Positions 37,371-51,566 of a DNA stretch of 64,000 nt are shown here, one piece after another; within the stretch, counting starts at the first letter, position 1, and every line of letters starts with the position of its first letter. Below the pieces are notes generated by a model. The model was given only the letters and a program-made list of their open reading frames with translations, searched no databases and was not told the origin of the DNA. Made by a program: the position numbers and the translations under genes. Origin of the DNA: Rosellinia necatrix (taxonomy: Eukaryota > Ascomycota > Sordariomycetes > Xylariales > Xylariaceae); NCBI GenBank assembly GCA_021209875.1, contig JAGYVD010000005.1, forward strand, positions 4,192,001-4,256,000. Direction: 5' to 3'.

Positions 37371-38327
37371 TTTTTTTTTTAAGCTGTTTAAATACTGCTT
37401 AGAATAACCTTAGGAGCTTTTTTACCTGCTTTATTTTAAGCCACCTTTTTATTAATATTTTACGCAGCTTTTTTTTTTGCTCTGCTTATAAACATGTGGT
37501 ATTATATATATGCTATGCTAATAAGCTAGCAAATCATAACTTTTTAGTTTCTTATATTAATTAAATTAGTAATATATGTATATATATTTTTTTAAGCTTA
37601 TTGCAACCTAATTATAAAAAAAACGAGTTATCATATATTATATATATTCTATAAAAATTTTTTTTTTCAAAATAAATTTGCTATTATTATAACTGTTTAT
37701 ATTTTATATTAACGCTACTTATAAATGAATTTTTAATAATTTTATGTTGTATTAAATATTTGTATGTTTTATTAAAAACGTTTATATATATAATAAATAT
37801 CTTTTCATAAGTTGTTTTTATTAATTATTTATTATATATTCATAAGTTGTTTAAATAATTAAAACAAATTTATTAAAGTTCGTTTAAATTTCTTAAAACG
37901 TTTAGCTTATATTAATAAAATATTAAAAATAAGTTTTAATTTTAATAACTGTTGTTTATGTCTAGCTTATATATTATATAAAAAATTATTATTATTATTT
38001 AAATCTATATTAAACAGTTTTTTAAAAATTAAAAAAATTAAAGCCTGTTATATAAATATTTTGCCTGCTGTTTATGTTTCTTTTACACGTTAGTTATATT
38101 TAATCAAAAAAAATAACAAAAATGTTTTAAAAATAAATAATAAACAATATATTTTATTATAGTTTATAAAACTATTTATAAATTTATTAAAAGCTGTTAT
38201 TTTTTTAATAAAAAGTGTTTTTTAAGTTTATATATACCGCGCTAAAAATATAAACTTTATTTTAATATTAATTATAAGGAGCTTAAAAAATAAAAAAAAA
38301 TTAATTAAGTTTTAAAACAATATAATA

Positions 38328-38378
38328 AGCAGCGCAGCTGCAGCTGCTACTAGTAATATTTTAATAGCTGCAGCTGCG
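38328..38378. repeat. GCAGCT-rich palindromic patch
   Basis: Contains the perfect 14-bp palindrome GCAGCTGCAGCTGC (38334-38347) and a second AGCTGCAGCT (38366-38375). One plus-strand frame reads AAAAATSNILIAAAA, an alanine-rich stretch like the GCT run at 17778-17802. It may be a surviving fragment of an alanine-rich element protein; no wider coding support exists. Confidence 0.6.
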
Positions 38379-41300
38379 TTTTTTTATTAACTATATTAGC
38401 TGTTTTTATATTAATTATAAATAAAGCTTAAGAAAAATTAAAACTTAATAATAAAAAATTAAATCAAATTAAATAGCTTAAGCGCTGGTTATGCAGCGTT
38501 TATTATTATTTTATTTAAAAAATTGGCTAGTTTTATTTCATAGTTTTTATAGTTTTTAAATTATTTATAATATATTTATAAGCTAGCTTTATTTATAGTT
38601 AAAAAATAATATTTTATATTATTTATTTATTTTGTCTGTTATTTTTTAATATTTTACTTTTAAGCTATATTTTTTCGTTTTTACCTTAAATTTATTATTA
38701 TTTTATATATTTTTATATTGTTTTTTAAAACGCTTTGTTATTTAAATTTTTAAAAAGAATTTTCAGAGTTTTTAATAAGTTTAATATATATTTTTTATAA
38801 CTAGTTTATAAGCTTTTTATATTTTCTTCTTTAATTTAATTAGCTTTCAATATTTTTTTTTCATTTTTTTTTTTTTTTAATTTTTATTGTTTATATAAAA
38901 ATAAGCTACTTATTATTTAACGTTTAAAAAGCTAAAGATTTATTTTTATATAATATATAATCTTAATATAAAAACAGTAATAAATTCTGTTTAGAATATT
39001 AAATTTTATTATATAAAAGCTAATTATTTTAATAATATAATATTTAATATATAATTATACTGGTTTTTGAAAAAGCTGCAGCGTTTATATATTTTCAAAA
39101 AACAGTTAAACAAAATTTTTCGTTTTAAATTTATTAGCTAATATATGCTGCTTATAAACAGCTTTTTTTTAGGTTTATTATGTTGTAGCTATAGCTGTTT
39201 AAGCAAATTTTATATTATTTTTTAATTTTCATATAAATATTTGAACTAAAATTTATAAGTTGTAAGCTGGTTTTGCTAAACGTTTAATTATTAATATAAT
39301 AACTATGTAATATTTATAAATTATAAAAAAAGATTAGCTTAATAATTATAATATTTTAATTTTTATACTAAATATAACTTTTAAAATTAATATAAGCTAA
39401 TTATATTAAATATATATAATATATATATATAAATATATGAGTAATTTTCAGTTTATTTATGTTATAGCTTTATTTATTTTTAAATAAAGAATAATAAATG
39501 AACGCTGTTTAATATTTATTAATAAATATATTTTACGTTAAAAACAATTAGTTTAATTTATGCTTTTATTATTAGTTATTGCTATAAAACACTTATAATA
39601 ATATTAATAATATTATATAAACTGTTTAATATAAGCTTTTATATTTATTAAAACTATTGCTTTTAATATAACAATTTTATTAAACTTATTAATAATTATC
39701 ATTAAATTAATGAAATCGTTTTATTTTTTATTAATAAATCTATGACAAAATTTATTAAAAATTAGCTTTAATATTACTTAAAAATTAAGAATAAAATTAA
39801 TAAGCGTTCTTTTTAGTTTTTATACTGTTTTTTATTATAAATATTATAATTATGTATAAAACGTTTTATGTTTTTAAAAACACCAGGTAAATTTTCTTTT
39901 TAAATATTATTATAATAATCTTTTTAATTAAAATATGTTATTAAATATAAATTATAAATGTTCTATATCATTTTTCTTTAAAAAAGCTTTTAATAAAAAA
40001 TTTAAAGCCGGCCGTAAAATTTTAACGTGCTGCATAAGTTTAAGATATATTTAATAATTAATACTTTAAAATTTGAGTTGAACAAAAAAACATATATATT
40101 TTTTTATATAATATAAATAATATATGCATAGCTTAAATCTTTTTAAAAACAATCTTTTAAATATTAGCTAAGTTTTTAAATTTAAATAATTTTTTTTAAA
40201 AATTAATATTTTTAATTTATTTGTTTAAATAGTTTATAATTAATTTAAAAAGTTTAATAAGCAGCTATTTATTTTTAAAAGCTGTTTATTTTATTCTACG
40301 TATTTTTATTTTAAGCTTTTTTTAAAAAAAAAAGTTAAATAGCGTTTTAATAACAAGTTTGTTTCGCTGTTTAAACGTGTTTTATAAAACTTTAATTTAA
40401 ATCTATATTTAGTTAATTTTTTAGCTTAGCAGACCTGCTTTTTAATTTATTTTTAATTATTATAAAACAAATAAAGTTTTTATAATTAAATATTATAATA
40501 AAAAGCATGTTTATATCTTTAAGTTTAATATACCAAGCTTAAAAACAGCTTATAATTATAAAAAGTTTTTTATTATAAATTTGATAATGAATTTTTATTG
40601 CTATAAAACAATATAAATAATATATAGCAAGCTATAGTTTTCACTTTTTTTTGAACTAGCTGAAATATTTTTTGTAAAACTATTTTAAACAGCCTGCTTT
40701 TATAAAAGTTTTTTTATTAAAATTAAAATAAGTTAATATAAGTTTATTTATAAAAATATTTTTATGCATTTTAAAAACTATATTTTTATAAATTCTTTAT
40801 TGAAAAAAAACGCTGTTTTTATTAATATAATTAACAAAGCTGTTTTTCTTAAATAATTATTTATAAAGTTTAAAAATTTCGGCATGTTTTTAAATATTAT
40901 AAAAGCTTGTTATTTATAAATTATATATAGCTTTTAAAATTTATAATAACTTTTTACCTGCTTTTATAATAAAATTTAAATATTTCAATATTAAAACTTT
41001 AAATTTGTTTTTATTAATATTTAAATAAAAGCCAGCATTTATAAAACAGTTTAAAACTTTTTATTTTTATAATAATAATCTGTTTAAAAGTTTAAAAAAA
41101 AATATAAACACGTTGTTAATATATATAATATAAAAACGATTTAAAATTTTTTAAAACATGTTATTGATATAACGTTAAAACATTATAAAAGTTTTATATA
41201 AACTAAAAAATATTACTAGCGATTTAAATAGTTTAAATTTAGTTTAAAAAACTGGTTTTTTTTTTTTTTAGATTTTAATTTTATAAAAAGCTAATTTAAC

Positions 41301-43167
41301 GTTTCATTAAATAAACTATTGAGCTTGGAAAAACATTTTAAACTTTTTAAATTAAAAATAAATACTGGTTTTTTTTAATAAAATTATTAAGCATTTTGTA
41401 GTTATAATAAAAATAAAAAATATTAATATATTTGCTAATAAACTGCTTATATACATCTATTTTTTATTTTGCAGTTCATTAACAAATTCTTTAGTATACT
41501 ATATAAAAAGCTTTATTTAATTAATTTTTTGCACTTTTATTTATTTATATTTAAATATATTTTATATGTACTAAATAAATCGGCTTATTTTTTTAACTTG
41601 TTTAAAAGCTTTTTTTAAAGCGCGTTTAAAACTTTTAAATTAAAAGTTTAGCTTATTTAAGCGATTATTATTAAAACAACATTAAGTAGCTTTTGTTTAA
41701 ACTTTTTAGTTTTACGCGTTTTTTTTTTACTTTTTAATAAAAACAACTATATTAATTATAAATATAATCTAAGCTGTTTGAATAATTTTTATTTAATTTA
41801 TATATATATATTTTTTATAACTATTGTATTATTTTATTTTTTATATTCATATAATTATTAAACTAAATTGAATAAATTTATATTATAATAAAACTTCTTC
41901 ATCTTTAAGCTCATTTTATATTATAGTATAGCTTTATTTAGTTAAAAAAAAAACTTTATATAATATTTAATGAATATATATTGTTTAAAACTTTATAGTT
42001 TTATTCTAAGTTTATATTTTGAAAACTTTTATACTTTATTAATAAAGTTTTATTTTAAACTTAGTTTTTAACAAGCTTGGCATATCTTTTATGACTTTAA
42101 TAAATATATATAGTTATTTTAATTATATTAAAATATATATTTAAAATGAAAAAATATTTAGTTAATACTGCATATATAAATATAAAATTAGCTAAAACAA
42201 ACTAAATTAAAAAGTTAATCTGATCTTTTTTATAATATGTTCAAAATATATTAATAAATTAATTTATTAAAAATAAAAACGTTTTATTTAAATTAAATTA
42301 TTTTATTTAATCAAAATATTTTTAATTATTATATTTTTGAATTATTTTTTAAATAATAAAATAGTTATATTTAACATAAAAATATAGTTGGATTTAATTA
42401 AAAGATTTTCTATATTATTAGACTTAAATATTTAATAAAAGGTTAATTATTTTATAATCAATATTTCAAACACTTTTTATTTTATTATTTAAAAACATAA
42501 TCCTTAAACATTTGAATTTTTAGTTTTAGCTTTTTTTATGTTTTCTTAAAAATTAAATAATTAATCTTTTCGGCTATTTTTAAAAGTTATAAAATGGCTT
42601 TTGGTTTATTTTTAAGCTTTTAAAAAATCTAGTTTTAAAATATAATATTTATTTTAAATTTTTAAAAAAAGTTTATTTATAGATTTATTAATATATATAT
42701 TAGTTTTTTATTTCAATTTATATTTAAATAGAAAATATATTTTTATTAGTTAATATGTTATTAATATTTAAATTTATATTTAATAATTTTAAATTAAAAT
42801 AATATTCTGTTTTTTATTAATATATTTTTATATAAAGCCATAAAGAATTTCACTATTTTTTAAATTCAATTCAATAATATTTATAATTTTTTGTTAATTA
42901 TTTTCATATAAATAATCTTTTTTGGTTTACTTTTAAAAATATTTAGTTTAATAAATTAACAGTAGTAATATAATAAACAAATTTTTAATTTAGTTTTTTA
43001 CTTTAATAAAATGTTTATTATTTTTAAAAATAATATATATATTAAATATTACATATTTATATTTTAGTTTTTTTTCTAGCTCCACATAAGCGTAAATATA
43101 TAATAAATTTCGTTGTTTTTTAATAATGAAAAATTACTTTTAAAATAATAAAAAAAATTTCTTTTTA

Positions 43168-43174
<7 letters not shown>

Positions 43175-43200
<26 letters not shown>
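43175..43200. repeat. (AT)n microsatellite, 13 units
   Basis: Uninterrupted alternating AT, the longest such run I noticed in the window. Confidence 0.9.
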
Positions 43201-44890
43201 TTTAATATTAGATTTATGGGTTTTAAACATTAATAAACATATTGTTTATAAACATATTTATTATAAAAACTATAATATATTTATTTAATTTTTTTTAATA
43301 ATGAACTTTTCTGTTTAATATTTTCAAAATATTGTTTTACAAGCAATAAAGCTGTGCGATTTAAACGTACAGATACATTTTACATATAAATCAGTTAATT
43401 AGTTCCAACATAAAAGATTTTGTTTTGTATGTTAAGCCAGCATATCTATTTATTTTTTGGATGGTAGAAATTTTAAAAGTCGGCAGCTTTTTTTAAATAT
43501 ATCTTTTTATTAAAAAAATATTTAATTCAATACGTAAAGTTTTAATTAAAATTAATAACCTGCTGTTTATAAATATAAAAAAATAATGATTGAATAATAT
43601 TTTTTGTTTAAAACAGTTTTTTTTTTAACTTATAATATAAAATTTTATTTTTTGGTTTTTTGTTTGTTTATATATTTGTTTTTCTGATTTTTTGTTAATA
43701 TTTATTATATGTTTTTTTTTAGTTGTTACAACTATTTTAAGTTATAATTAAATGTTTTTAAATTATTTATTTGATTTAAACGTAATAAAAATATTTTTAT
43801 TTGTATATTTTAAATATATAAATGCTTATATATATTTATGCTTTTAATAAATATTAAATAATTTAAAGTTTTGTTTAAATAGTAATGATTATTAATTTAA
43901 AACAAAATTAAAAATAATTATTTTAAGAATTATATTTATAATAATTTTAATCATTATTTGTAAATAATAAAATTTAAAAAATACAATAAATTAAATAATA
44001 ATAATAAGTAATAATTAAATAGTTTTCTTAAATTATTAACAAAGTTATATTTAAAATAATAGCTATTTAAAATAATATTATATAAACAAACAGGTACAAA
44101 TAAATATATAACCTAATAAAAATTATTCAAAAAACTGCCCCAGCAATTTGAATATTTTTAGTCGTAAGTTTAACGCTTTTTTTTGTTTAATTAACAATTA
44201 ATAAATTAATTAAACTTATTTAAAATCAATGTTTTAAAATATTTTCACTATTTTTAAACTTATATTTTAACAGCTTAAAACCTAGCTTCATGTTATTTAT
44301 ATAAAGTTTTAAATTATTCATATAAACTTTCTGCAGTTTTTTAACTAATTATATTTATAATGTATATTAATATTTTTAATGTTATTTTAATAACTTTATA
44401 TTTTTTGCTACAGAGGTTATAATTCAAAAGCATGTTTATTATTATTTATTATATTTCTGCTTTACTAGTAATGTTTTATTATTCTATTTTAATTATATAT
44501 ATATTTTCATATTTAATTATTCATTATGTAAAATTATTTTTACTAATAAAACCATTTTATTTTTTGTTAAGTTAACTGATTAGGTATTTAGTTGTAGAAA
44601 TTTTTTTAATATTTATTATATTTTTAATTTTTTAATCATTTTATTTGTTATATTTATTTAATTTGTTTTAATATAAAAGTTGTTAGCCACAGTTTTTATT
44701 TTAATAGAATTTCTATAGAAAATGAATAAGTTTTTATTTATTTATTATAAGTTAACAGCTATTATTACCTTTAATAATTAAATAAGGGATGCTTTTAATT
44801 ATTTATATTTTATATTTATGGCTTGTTTTTATGAGTGTTTTATTATTAACTAAACCATTTTTTAAATAAAGCTATAAGATTATAATATGT

Positions 44891-45144
44891 AGTTACAGAT
44901 AACTGGTAATTGGCCACACGCGGCATGCGCAACATGCGCGTGCAGAACATCCGTACGCCTGCTGCCAACTAGCACGTATAAACCAGCTGTAGCGTACAGA
45001 CTAGACCTACACTACATACTTACACTTAGCCAGAATTCTAATAAGCTAATTCTTTTCATTTTTTAATTTTTTTATTATAAATTTTTTATATAATATATTA
45101 TTCAATACTAAAGCTTTAACTTTTTGTTTATAACTTATATAATA
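44891..45144 (-). repeat. Family B LTR, copy 4
   Basis: Plus-strand AGTTACAGATAACTGG at the outer edge is clean, with CACGCGGCATGCGC retained. The inner edge reads TAACTTATATAATA where a clean copy has TAACTGGTGCAACA, nearly all by G-to-A or C-to-T. Confidence 0.83.
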
Positions 45145-48100
45145 ATTTCTAAATAAATTTTTTGTAAAGCATTATAACGATTTTTTTTTAAATATTTTCT
45201 ATTAAACCGATTTAAAAATAGCTTTTATTATTAAAACTAAAAGGGGCTGAAAATAAGCTGAAAATTTAACATGCTGAAAAACAACTTTGTTTTATAAAGC
45301 ATTTAAATTTTTTAATTATTTTATTAGTAAAGCTTTTAATAACATATATGAAACCAAATATATTTAATTTAGCTTTAAAAACCTGTAATAATATAATTAG
45401 CTATAAAAACTAAAAATAAAAGTAAAATTAACGATTAAAAACTATTTGTAAAACTTGCTTTAAATTTTATTTATAAATTTAAAACGTTGACTTTAAAAAT
45501 ATTATATAATAAAACCAGCTATTTTTTTTAAAACTATCAGCTTATTAATCTATCAATTTACAAGCAGAACTATTAAAATAAACAAACTGTTTTTTATAAC
45601 AACTAATTATAAAAAAAAATATTTTAGCTTAGCTAAACAGCAAAAAATTAATTAACATCAAAGTTTTTATTAATTTAAGTTAAGCATTTTTTTAGTACTG
45701 CTGCTTTATTTAATAAAATAAAGATTTAAATATATATGCTAATAATATTTTAATAAACAGCAATAAACTACTATGTTTTTATATAATATAAAATAAAATA
45801 AATAAAAATAGATTTTAAATAAGCTAAAAATTTTAAAATATATATTATTTAAGAAAACAAGAAATTAAAAAAGTTTAAAAAAATTAAAAATAAAACTATA
45901 AAACTAAAAATAATACATAGTTATTATATTAATTTATAAAAAAACTATATAAAAGCTTAATAAAAATTAAACAAGCAGCGTTGTTGTATGTTTTACTAAT
46001 TTTTTATATTTAAATAATAAAAAGTTTAAATAATACTGCTGTAAATTATATTATAGCTAAACTTAAAATAATAACTAAAAATTAAAATTGCTTATAAAAA
46101 TTTTTTAATTAAACTAACAAGTAGTTAACTTACTTAGTCACATAAAAAAATCTTTTAAAAGTTTTAGACAAAAATCTTATAAATTTATTAACATTTTAAT
46201 AAATAAATTTTATAATAAAAATACTAAAAACAAAGTTAATTTTAAAGTTTAATATTATAACATAATAAACTGTTTAAAAATTAACGCAGATTAATTTATA
46301 AAAAAGTTTATAAAAATAAATAATATTAAGTGTTATTTTATTAAAAAAGCTTGAAAAAATTTAATTTTTATTTGTCCAACAAATATATTAATCTAATTAC
46401 AACATTGAAAAATTTCATATAATATTTATAAAAATATAAACGTTTTAAAAAAACAAAAGCTAGCTATAAGTTGTTAAATTTTAACAAATATATTTTATTT
46501 AAATTTATTTAATTTAAAACAAAATTTATAAACTTGCTGAAACAACTGGTTTTAATAAAACTAAATAAAAAAGAAAGTTTAAAAATAAATGGTGTTATAA
46601 CTTGTAATAAAAATAATGTTTAAATACTTTAAAAATTAATAAACTTTAATATATATATACAATATTAAATATAAATAGCTTTTATTTATTAATTAATAAC
46701 TAAAAGTATATTAATAATTTTAAAACAAAAAGCTTTTTAAAATATAACTTATGTTTAATATATTTATATATTTATAATACCTACTAAAAATGAATATTTT
46801 TTATTTACGTTATTAAACAATTAAAACTAAACATTTAAATTATTAACTAAAAAATAAACCTGCTAATTATAAAAATAAATATTTTTATTATAAATAAAAA
46901 ACATATTATAAAAAACTATTTTTATAACTTTTAATTAAATATAGCGTCATATATATGTTAATATTATTATAAACAAATATAAACCAACTTTTATTATAAT
47001 AGCAGAAAAAACACTTTTAAAAATAAAATAGAAAAAAATAACTTTAAAATAATTAAACTTTTTTAAAGCTGGTATTGCTGTTTATAATAAAAAAATATAA
47101 TAAATAATTATTTAAATAACAGACCTTTATTATATATTTATATTTTATATAGTAATAAATTATTTTTAATAAGTTATAACATATGTAAAAATACAAAAGC
47201 AGATATATACATCTATATATAAATATATTTTTTATTAAAAAACTAATGAAACTATTTGAGTTATTAATTATAAACAAGTTTAAACAATAACTAATTATTA
47301 AATATAATAAAAAGTTAAATTAGAAAATCGATATAGCGTTATAATTAATTTTAAAAATATATTATAGAACTTTTAAAAATATTTTTGTTAACGTGCTAAA
47401 TATAAACCACAAAGTTATTATAAAAAAAGTGGTTTAAACAGCATAATATATGACTGAATATAAAACAACATATTTTAAATTTTTTACTTATTAAAATTAT
47501 AAATATAATTATATATTAGCTCTAAATAAAGCAAAAATTTAAATATAATATTTAAAGTATTAAAAAAACGCTAACTAATAGAACTATAATGTTAAACTTA
47601 ATAAAAAAATACTAAAAAAAGAATGTAGTAATAAATATTTTTAAAAATATAACAGGAAAAATAGAAATAAAAACAAATAACCTAACTTAAAACTGTTTAG
47701 CCAAAATAAAAAAGAATTTAAAAAAAATAACATTTTTTATATTAAAAAAAATTAACCTCAAAAAAAGCCGACAAAAATATGTCGACATTATAAAAGTCTA
47801 ACATTAACAAGCTTTGCTATATAAAAAAAAACGGTATAAGCTGCTATAAAAAAGACAATATAAGCTGGTATAAAAAAAAACCTAATATTTAAAGCGCTGC
47901 ATTCAATATTACTATGTTTATAATTTTAAAAAAAAAAAACTAAAGTACTAATAAAATATAAATTATTAGTATTTATCAGATTAATAAAGTAATAAACAGA
48001 TAAAAAATAAAAATAAATTAAAATAAAAAGTATTACAACTTATATTTTTAAAATATTACGACTTTTAAATGTGCTTAGCAAAAAAATGTTGAATAATTTA

Positions 48101-50141
48101 CTTTTTTACCCACTTTATATAAATTATAAAATAAACTTCACAAAACATATATTAGCTAAAAACTTAAAATATAGCTTTTAATATAAAATATGATTTAATA
48201 AATTAAAAACAATATAAAAATACTTGATTAATAACATATAAAAAAGTTTTATTAAACTTGGCAACATTTTATATATATGGCCTGTTTTGTTTATAAAAAA
48301 ACCTAAAGAAAACTCTGTTTTTATATAAACTGTTAAAAACTAAACAAAATTATAAGAAAAGACCGGTATTTATTACTATTTATTAAAAAAAAGTTGGTTT
48401 TATCTTTTATATATTAAAACTTTTATAAAATTAATATAAAGCAAGCTTTTTATTATATTTATATATATGAAAATAATAAAAGCTTAACTATTTTTATATA
48501 AAATATTATTATTTAAATTAATAAAGAGTTTATTTATGTTTTAAAATATATTAATAATATATTATTCAAGTTTTTAAACGATCTTTATAATATATATATA
48601 AACAACATATTTATTGATTCAAATAATTTAAAAACATACAAAATATATGGTAAAAAAGTTTTTTATAGATTATATAATATAAGTTTATAAGCTAACTTGA
48701 AAAAATCTGAATTTTATATATAACAAAGTAAACTTTTAAGCTATATTAACAGTATTAAAAATATATAAGTTAATATTATAAAAACAAAGGCTGTAGTAAA
48801 TTAAAAACTATTTTTTATAATAAAAAAACATCTAATTGCTTTTAACATTTTATAACTTTTATTGAAAATTTATTAGTTAACATAGTTATATTATAATTTT
48901 CATAAACTGTTTAGTATAAAAAATGAACTTTTAAAACAACAGAGAATTATAATAACGCGTTTTATGGGTTAAAAAATGTTAATAATAGTTTTTTATTAAA
49001 ATATTATTAATATAAACTACTTATAAAAATAAAAACTAATTTATTAAATAGAGTTATAACAGAAATATTATTATAGTTGCATAAGGATAAATAATATTTT
49101 ACCACTTATTTTGTAAAAACTTTATATAACGTTAAATTAAACTATGATATTTTTAATAAAAAAATGCTAGTAATAACTATAATATTAAAAAATAAAAACT
49201 AGAATTAATAAATAATTCATAAAAACTTTTTTATAATTATAAACTATTAAATATTAGAATATTTTAATATAAAGCAGTAATTAAACTTAAAACAAACTAA
49301 ATAAACTAAATTATTTTTAAATATTGTTTTTCAATAATGTTGTGTTTTTTAAAAAAAGAAACCTAATAACTAATGTTTATTATGAAAATAAAAAGATTTA
49401 ATAATATAAAAAGCTAAAAAAAAAAAAGCTCAAGAATATTTAGTAATATTTCAATTTATTATTAATAAAGCGAAGTTAGTATTTTTATAAACAGGAAAGT
49501 GCTAAGTTTTTATATTAGTTTTATAAAAAAAAAGAAAAATAGTTTTTCACTAATTAATACAATATTAAAACAAAATTTAAAAAACTTTAAAATAAAAATC
49601 TACCGATAAAAGGCTAAAAAAAAAAAAACAATAACTTGTAATAACTTAAAAATAAATTAATAATAGTTTATAAAAAACTAATAGTTTTCGATTATTTATA
49701 TTTATATGTTTATATCTTATTTAAATAAATATAAAACTTAAAATCAAGGATTAAAAAAATGTTCATAGCTTACACTAATTAATAATTATAATATATATAT
49801 AGTAAACTATATAAAATATTGGCTAGCAAAAATGCCTTGTAATAAAACCCTAGGTTTTTTAAAAGCGCTATTAATTATTAACTATATATAAAAATATTGA
49901 GTAATAAACTTTAAATAAAGGTTTCAAAATAAATATAAGTACGCTAATATATTAATAATAATAAACTGTTGAAAAAAAAAGCATAAACAATTTTTTATAT
50001 CATATAAACTATAGCAACTAATAGAGCAAAAATATATTATAAAAGCTTATTTTAAATATATAATATATTTATTCTTATAATATTAAATAAAAACTATAAT
50101 TTATTTTAATATTTATTAATAAATTATATAAATTAATAAAT

Positions 50142-50192
50142 ATAAAATATATATTAGCTTTTATAAAATATATATTAGCTTTTATAAAATAT
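50142..50192. repeat. 21-bp tandem duplication
   Basis: Two exact copies of a 21-bp unit beginning ATAAAATATATATTAGC (50142-50162 and 50163-50183) plus a 9-base partial third. The exact identity implies duplication after the main wave of mutation, or too few targets to mutate. Confidence 0.85.
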
Positions 50193-50875
50193 TATAAAAT
50201 TATTAAATATGCAACAGTTATAAATAAATATTTTAATTAATAATTAAAGCTTTGTATTAATTATTAATAAATAATTAGTTTTAATAAATACTAGTGATAA
50301 ACTATGTTTAAATATTGCTATTTTATAAGTTTACAAAACTGTTGTTTATAAAACAAAAATAAAGTTTTTAATATTTTTAATTTTAATTAAACAAAATAAA
50401 ACAGCTGTAAAAAACTAAAAAACTGTTACGCAGAAAAAAGTATTTAAAATAAAAGTTTAAAAAAGCATTAAAAATAATTTATTTTATAAACTTTATTAAA
50501 AACATTTAAAATAAATTTAAATGTAAATAATAAAATGAATTAATTATAAATAATAAAAACTTAATTTTAATATAAAAACTATATATTAATATTAAAAAAA
50601 ACAGTTATAAAAAACAAACCGCTTGTTTAATAACCTAAACTATTTTATAACGCAATAAAAATTCAAAATAATTAATAAAAATAAAAATACATGTATTTTA
50701 AAAATGCTATTTATTTAAAAATTAACAAACTAATATTATCCCGACTGATTATAACTATATTTAAATAATTTATTATTACACCAGAGGGCTAAAAATTTAA
50801 ACCAAAAACTAATCAAGCTATTAAAAAAAAAATTTGTTATTAAAAAAATTAAAACTTTAAAAAATATATTATAAA

Positions 50876-51122
50876 TGTTGCACCAGTCACAAATAAGTAG
50901 TCAAGGCTTCAGCAATAAGTGATGTATTGTACAAAGAATCTACAGATGAAAAAGGAAAGAGTAAGTGGGAGGAATTAGCCCACTAGAATTCTGGCTAAGT
51001 GCAGATGTATGGGGTGGGTCCAGTCTGTGCGCTACAGCTGGTCTGTGTGCTCCAGTTGGCAACAGGTGTACGGATACTGGTCTGTGCCACATGCCCAATT
51101 GGCCAACCCGTTATCCGTGACT
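50876..51122 (+). mobile_element. Family B solo LTR, copy 5
   Basis: 247 bp, TGTTGCACCAGTCACAAATA to TTATCCGTGACT, essentially unmutated. Target duplication ATAAA at 50871-50875 and 51123-51127 (or TATAAA shifted one base). The last 60 bases differ from copy 1 (ACTGGTCTGTGCCACATGCCC in place of the CpG-rich tail), so this is a distinct subfamily. Confidence 0.85.
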
Positions 51123-51566
51123 ATAAAAAACTATAATATTAAATTAATTAAAAAAGTTAGGGCGTTAATAATAAATAATATTTAGCAAAAATTTTTAAAA
51201 TGAATATAAAATTATTAAAAAAAAATTATAATATAGACTTGGGGGCAGCAGAACATTTAATAAAATTAAACAATTAGGTATAAGCTGCAAAAAAAACCAA
51301 GTTTAACTTAATATATAAAAACGATAATAAAGCTGCATAAAAAAATTAATAAAATAAAAACAAAAAAAGATATAAACTAAAATAAAAAAATAAAAGAAAT
51401 ATAATATCAAAAGGTTATATAATAATTTAATAATATAAAAGCTTAAAAAAACAATATATAAATAGATATTTAAAGCAATCTTTTTTTATTAAAAAATATA
51501 TAAAAATTATATGTTTAAAACCTGGACATGTTTTATAAACAAGCTATTTTTTTTTAAAAAAGAAAT

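Larger units (their letters stand above)
35777..44890. mobile_element. RIP-saturated T-rich block
   Basis: About 9.1 kb without a gene. It contains a 10-bp tandem repeat (37341-37370), a GCAGCT-rich palindromic patch (38328-38378), an alternating AT run (43175-43200) and a faint GC patch near 43345-43450. TATGT at 44886-44890 appears to be the target duplication of the following element. The block probably contains several degraded elements that I cannot separate. Confidence 0.45.
45145..51566 (-). mobile_element. Family B interior with one nested solo LTR
   Basis: A-rich on the plus strand and RIP-saturated, interrupted at 50876-51122 by a solo LTR. It includes a 21-bp tandem duplication (50142-50192) and a small patch near 47765-47890 with repeated ATAAGCTG-TATAAAAAA words. 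No retrotransposon motif could be read. Confidence 0.5.

Noticed and set aside
47053..47277. A 74-codon open run on the minus strand
   Set aside because: Low-complexity Ile/Tyr/Asn/Leu composition. It resembles the run at 21249-21437 in makeup and in several short strings, as expected if both are the same degraded region of two family B copies, but it is not a functional gene.
44891..51122. Pairing the reversed LTR at 44891-45144 with the LTR at 50876-51122 as one element
   Set aside because: They are in opposite orientation, and the copy at 50876 has its own flanking duplication. The copy at 51567-52100 has the right orientation, mutation gradient and flank.
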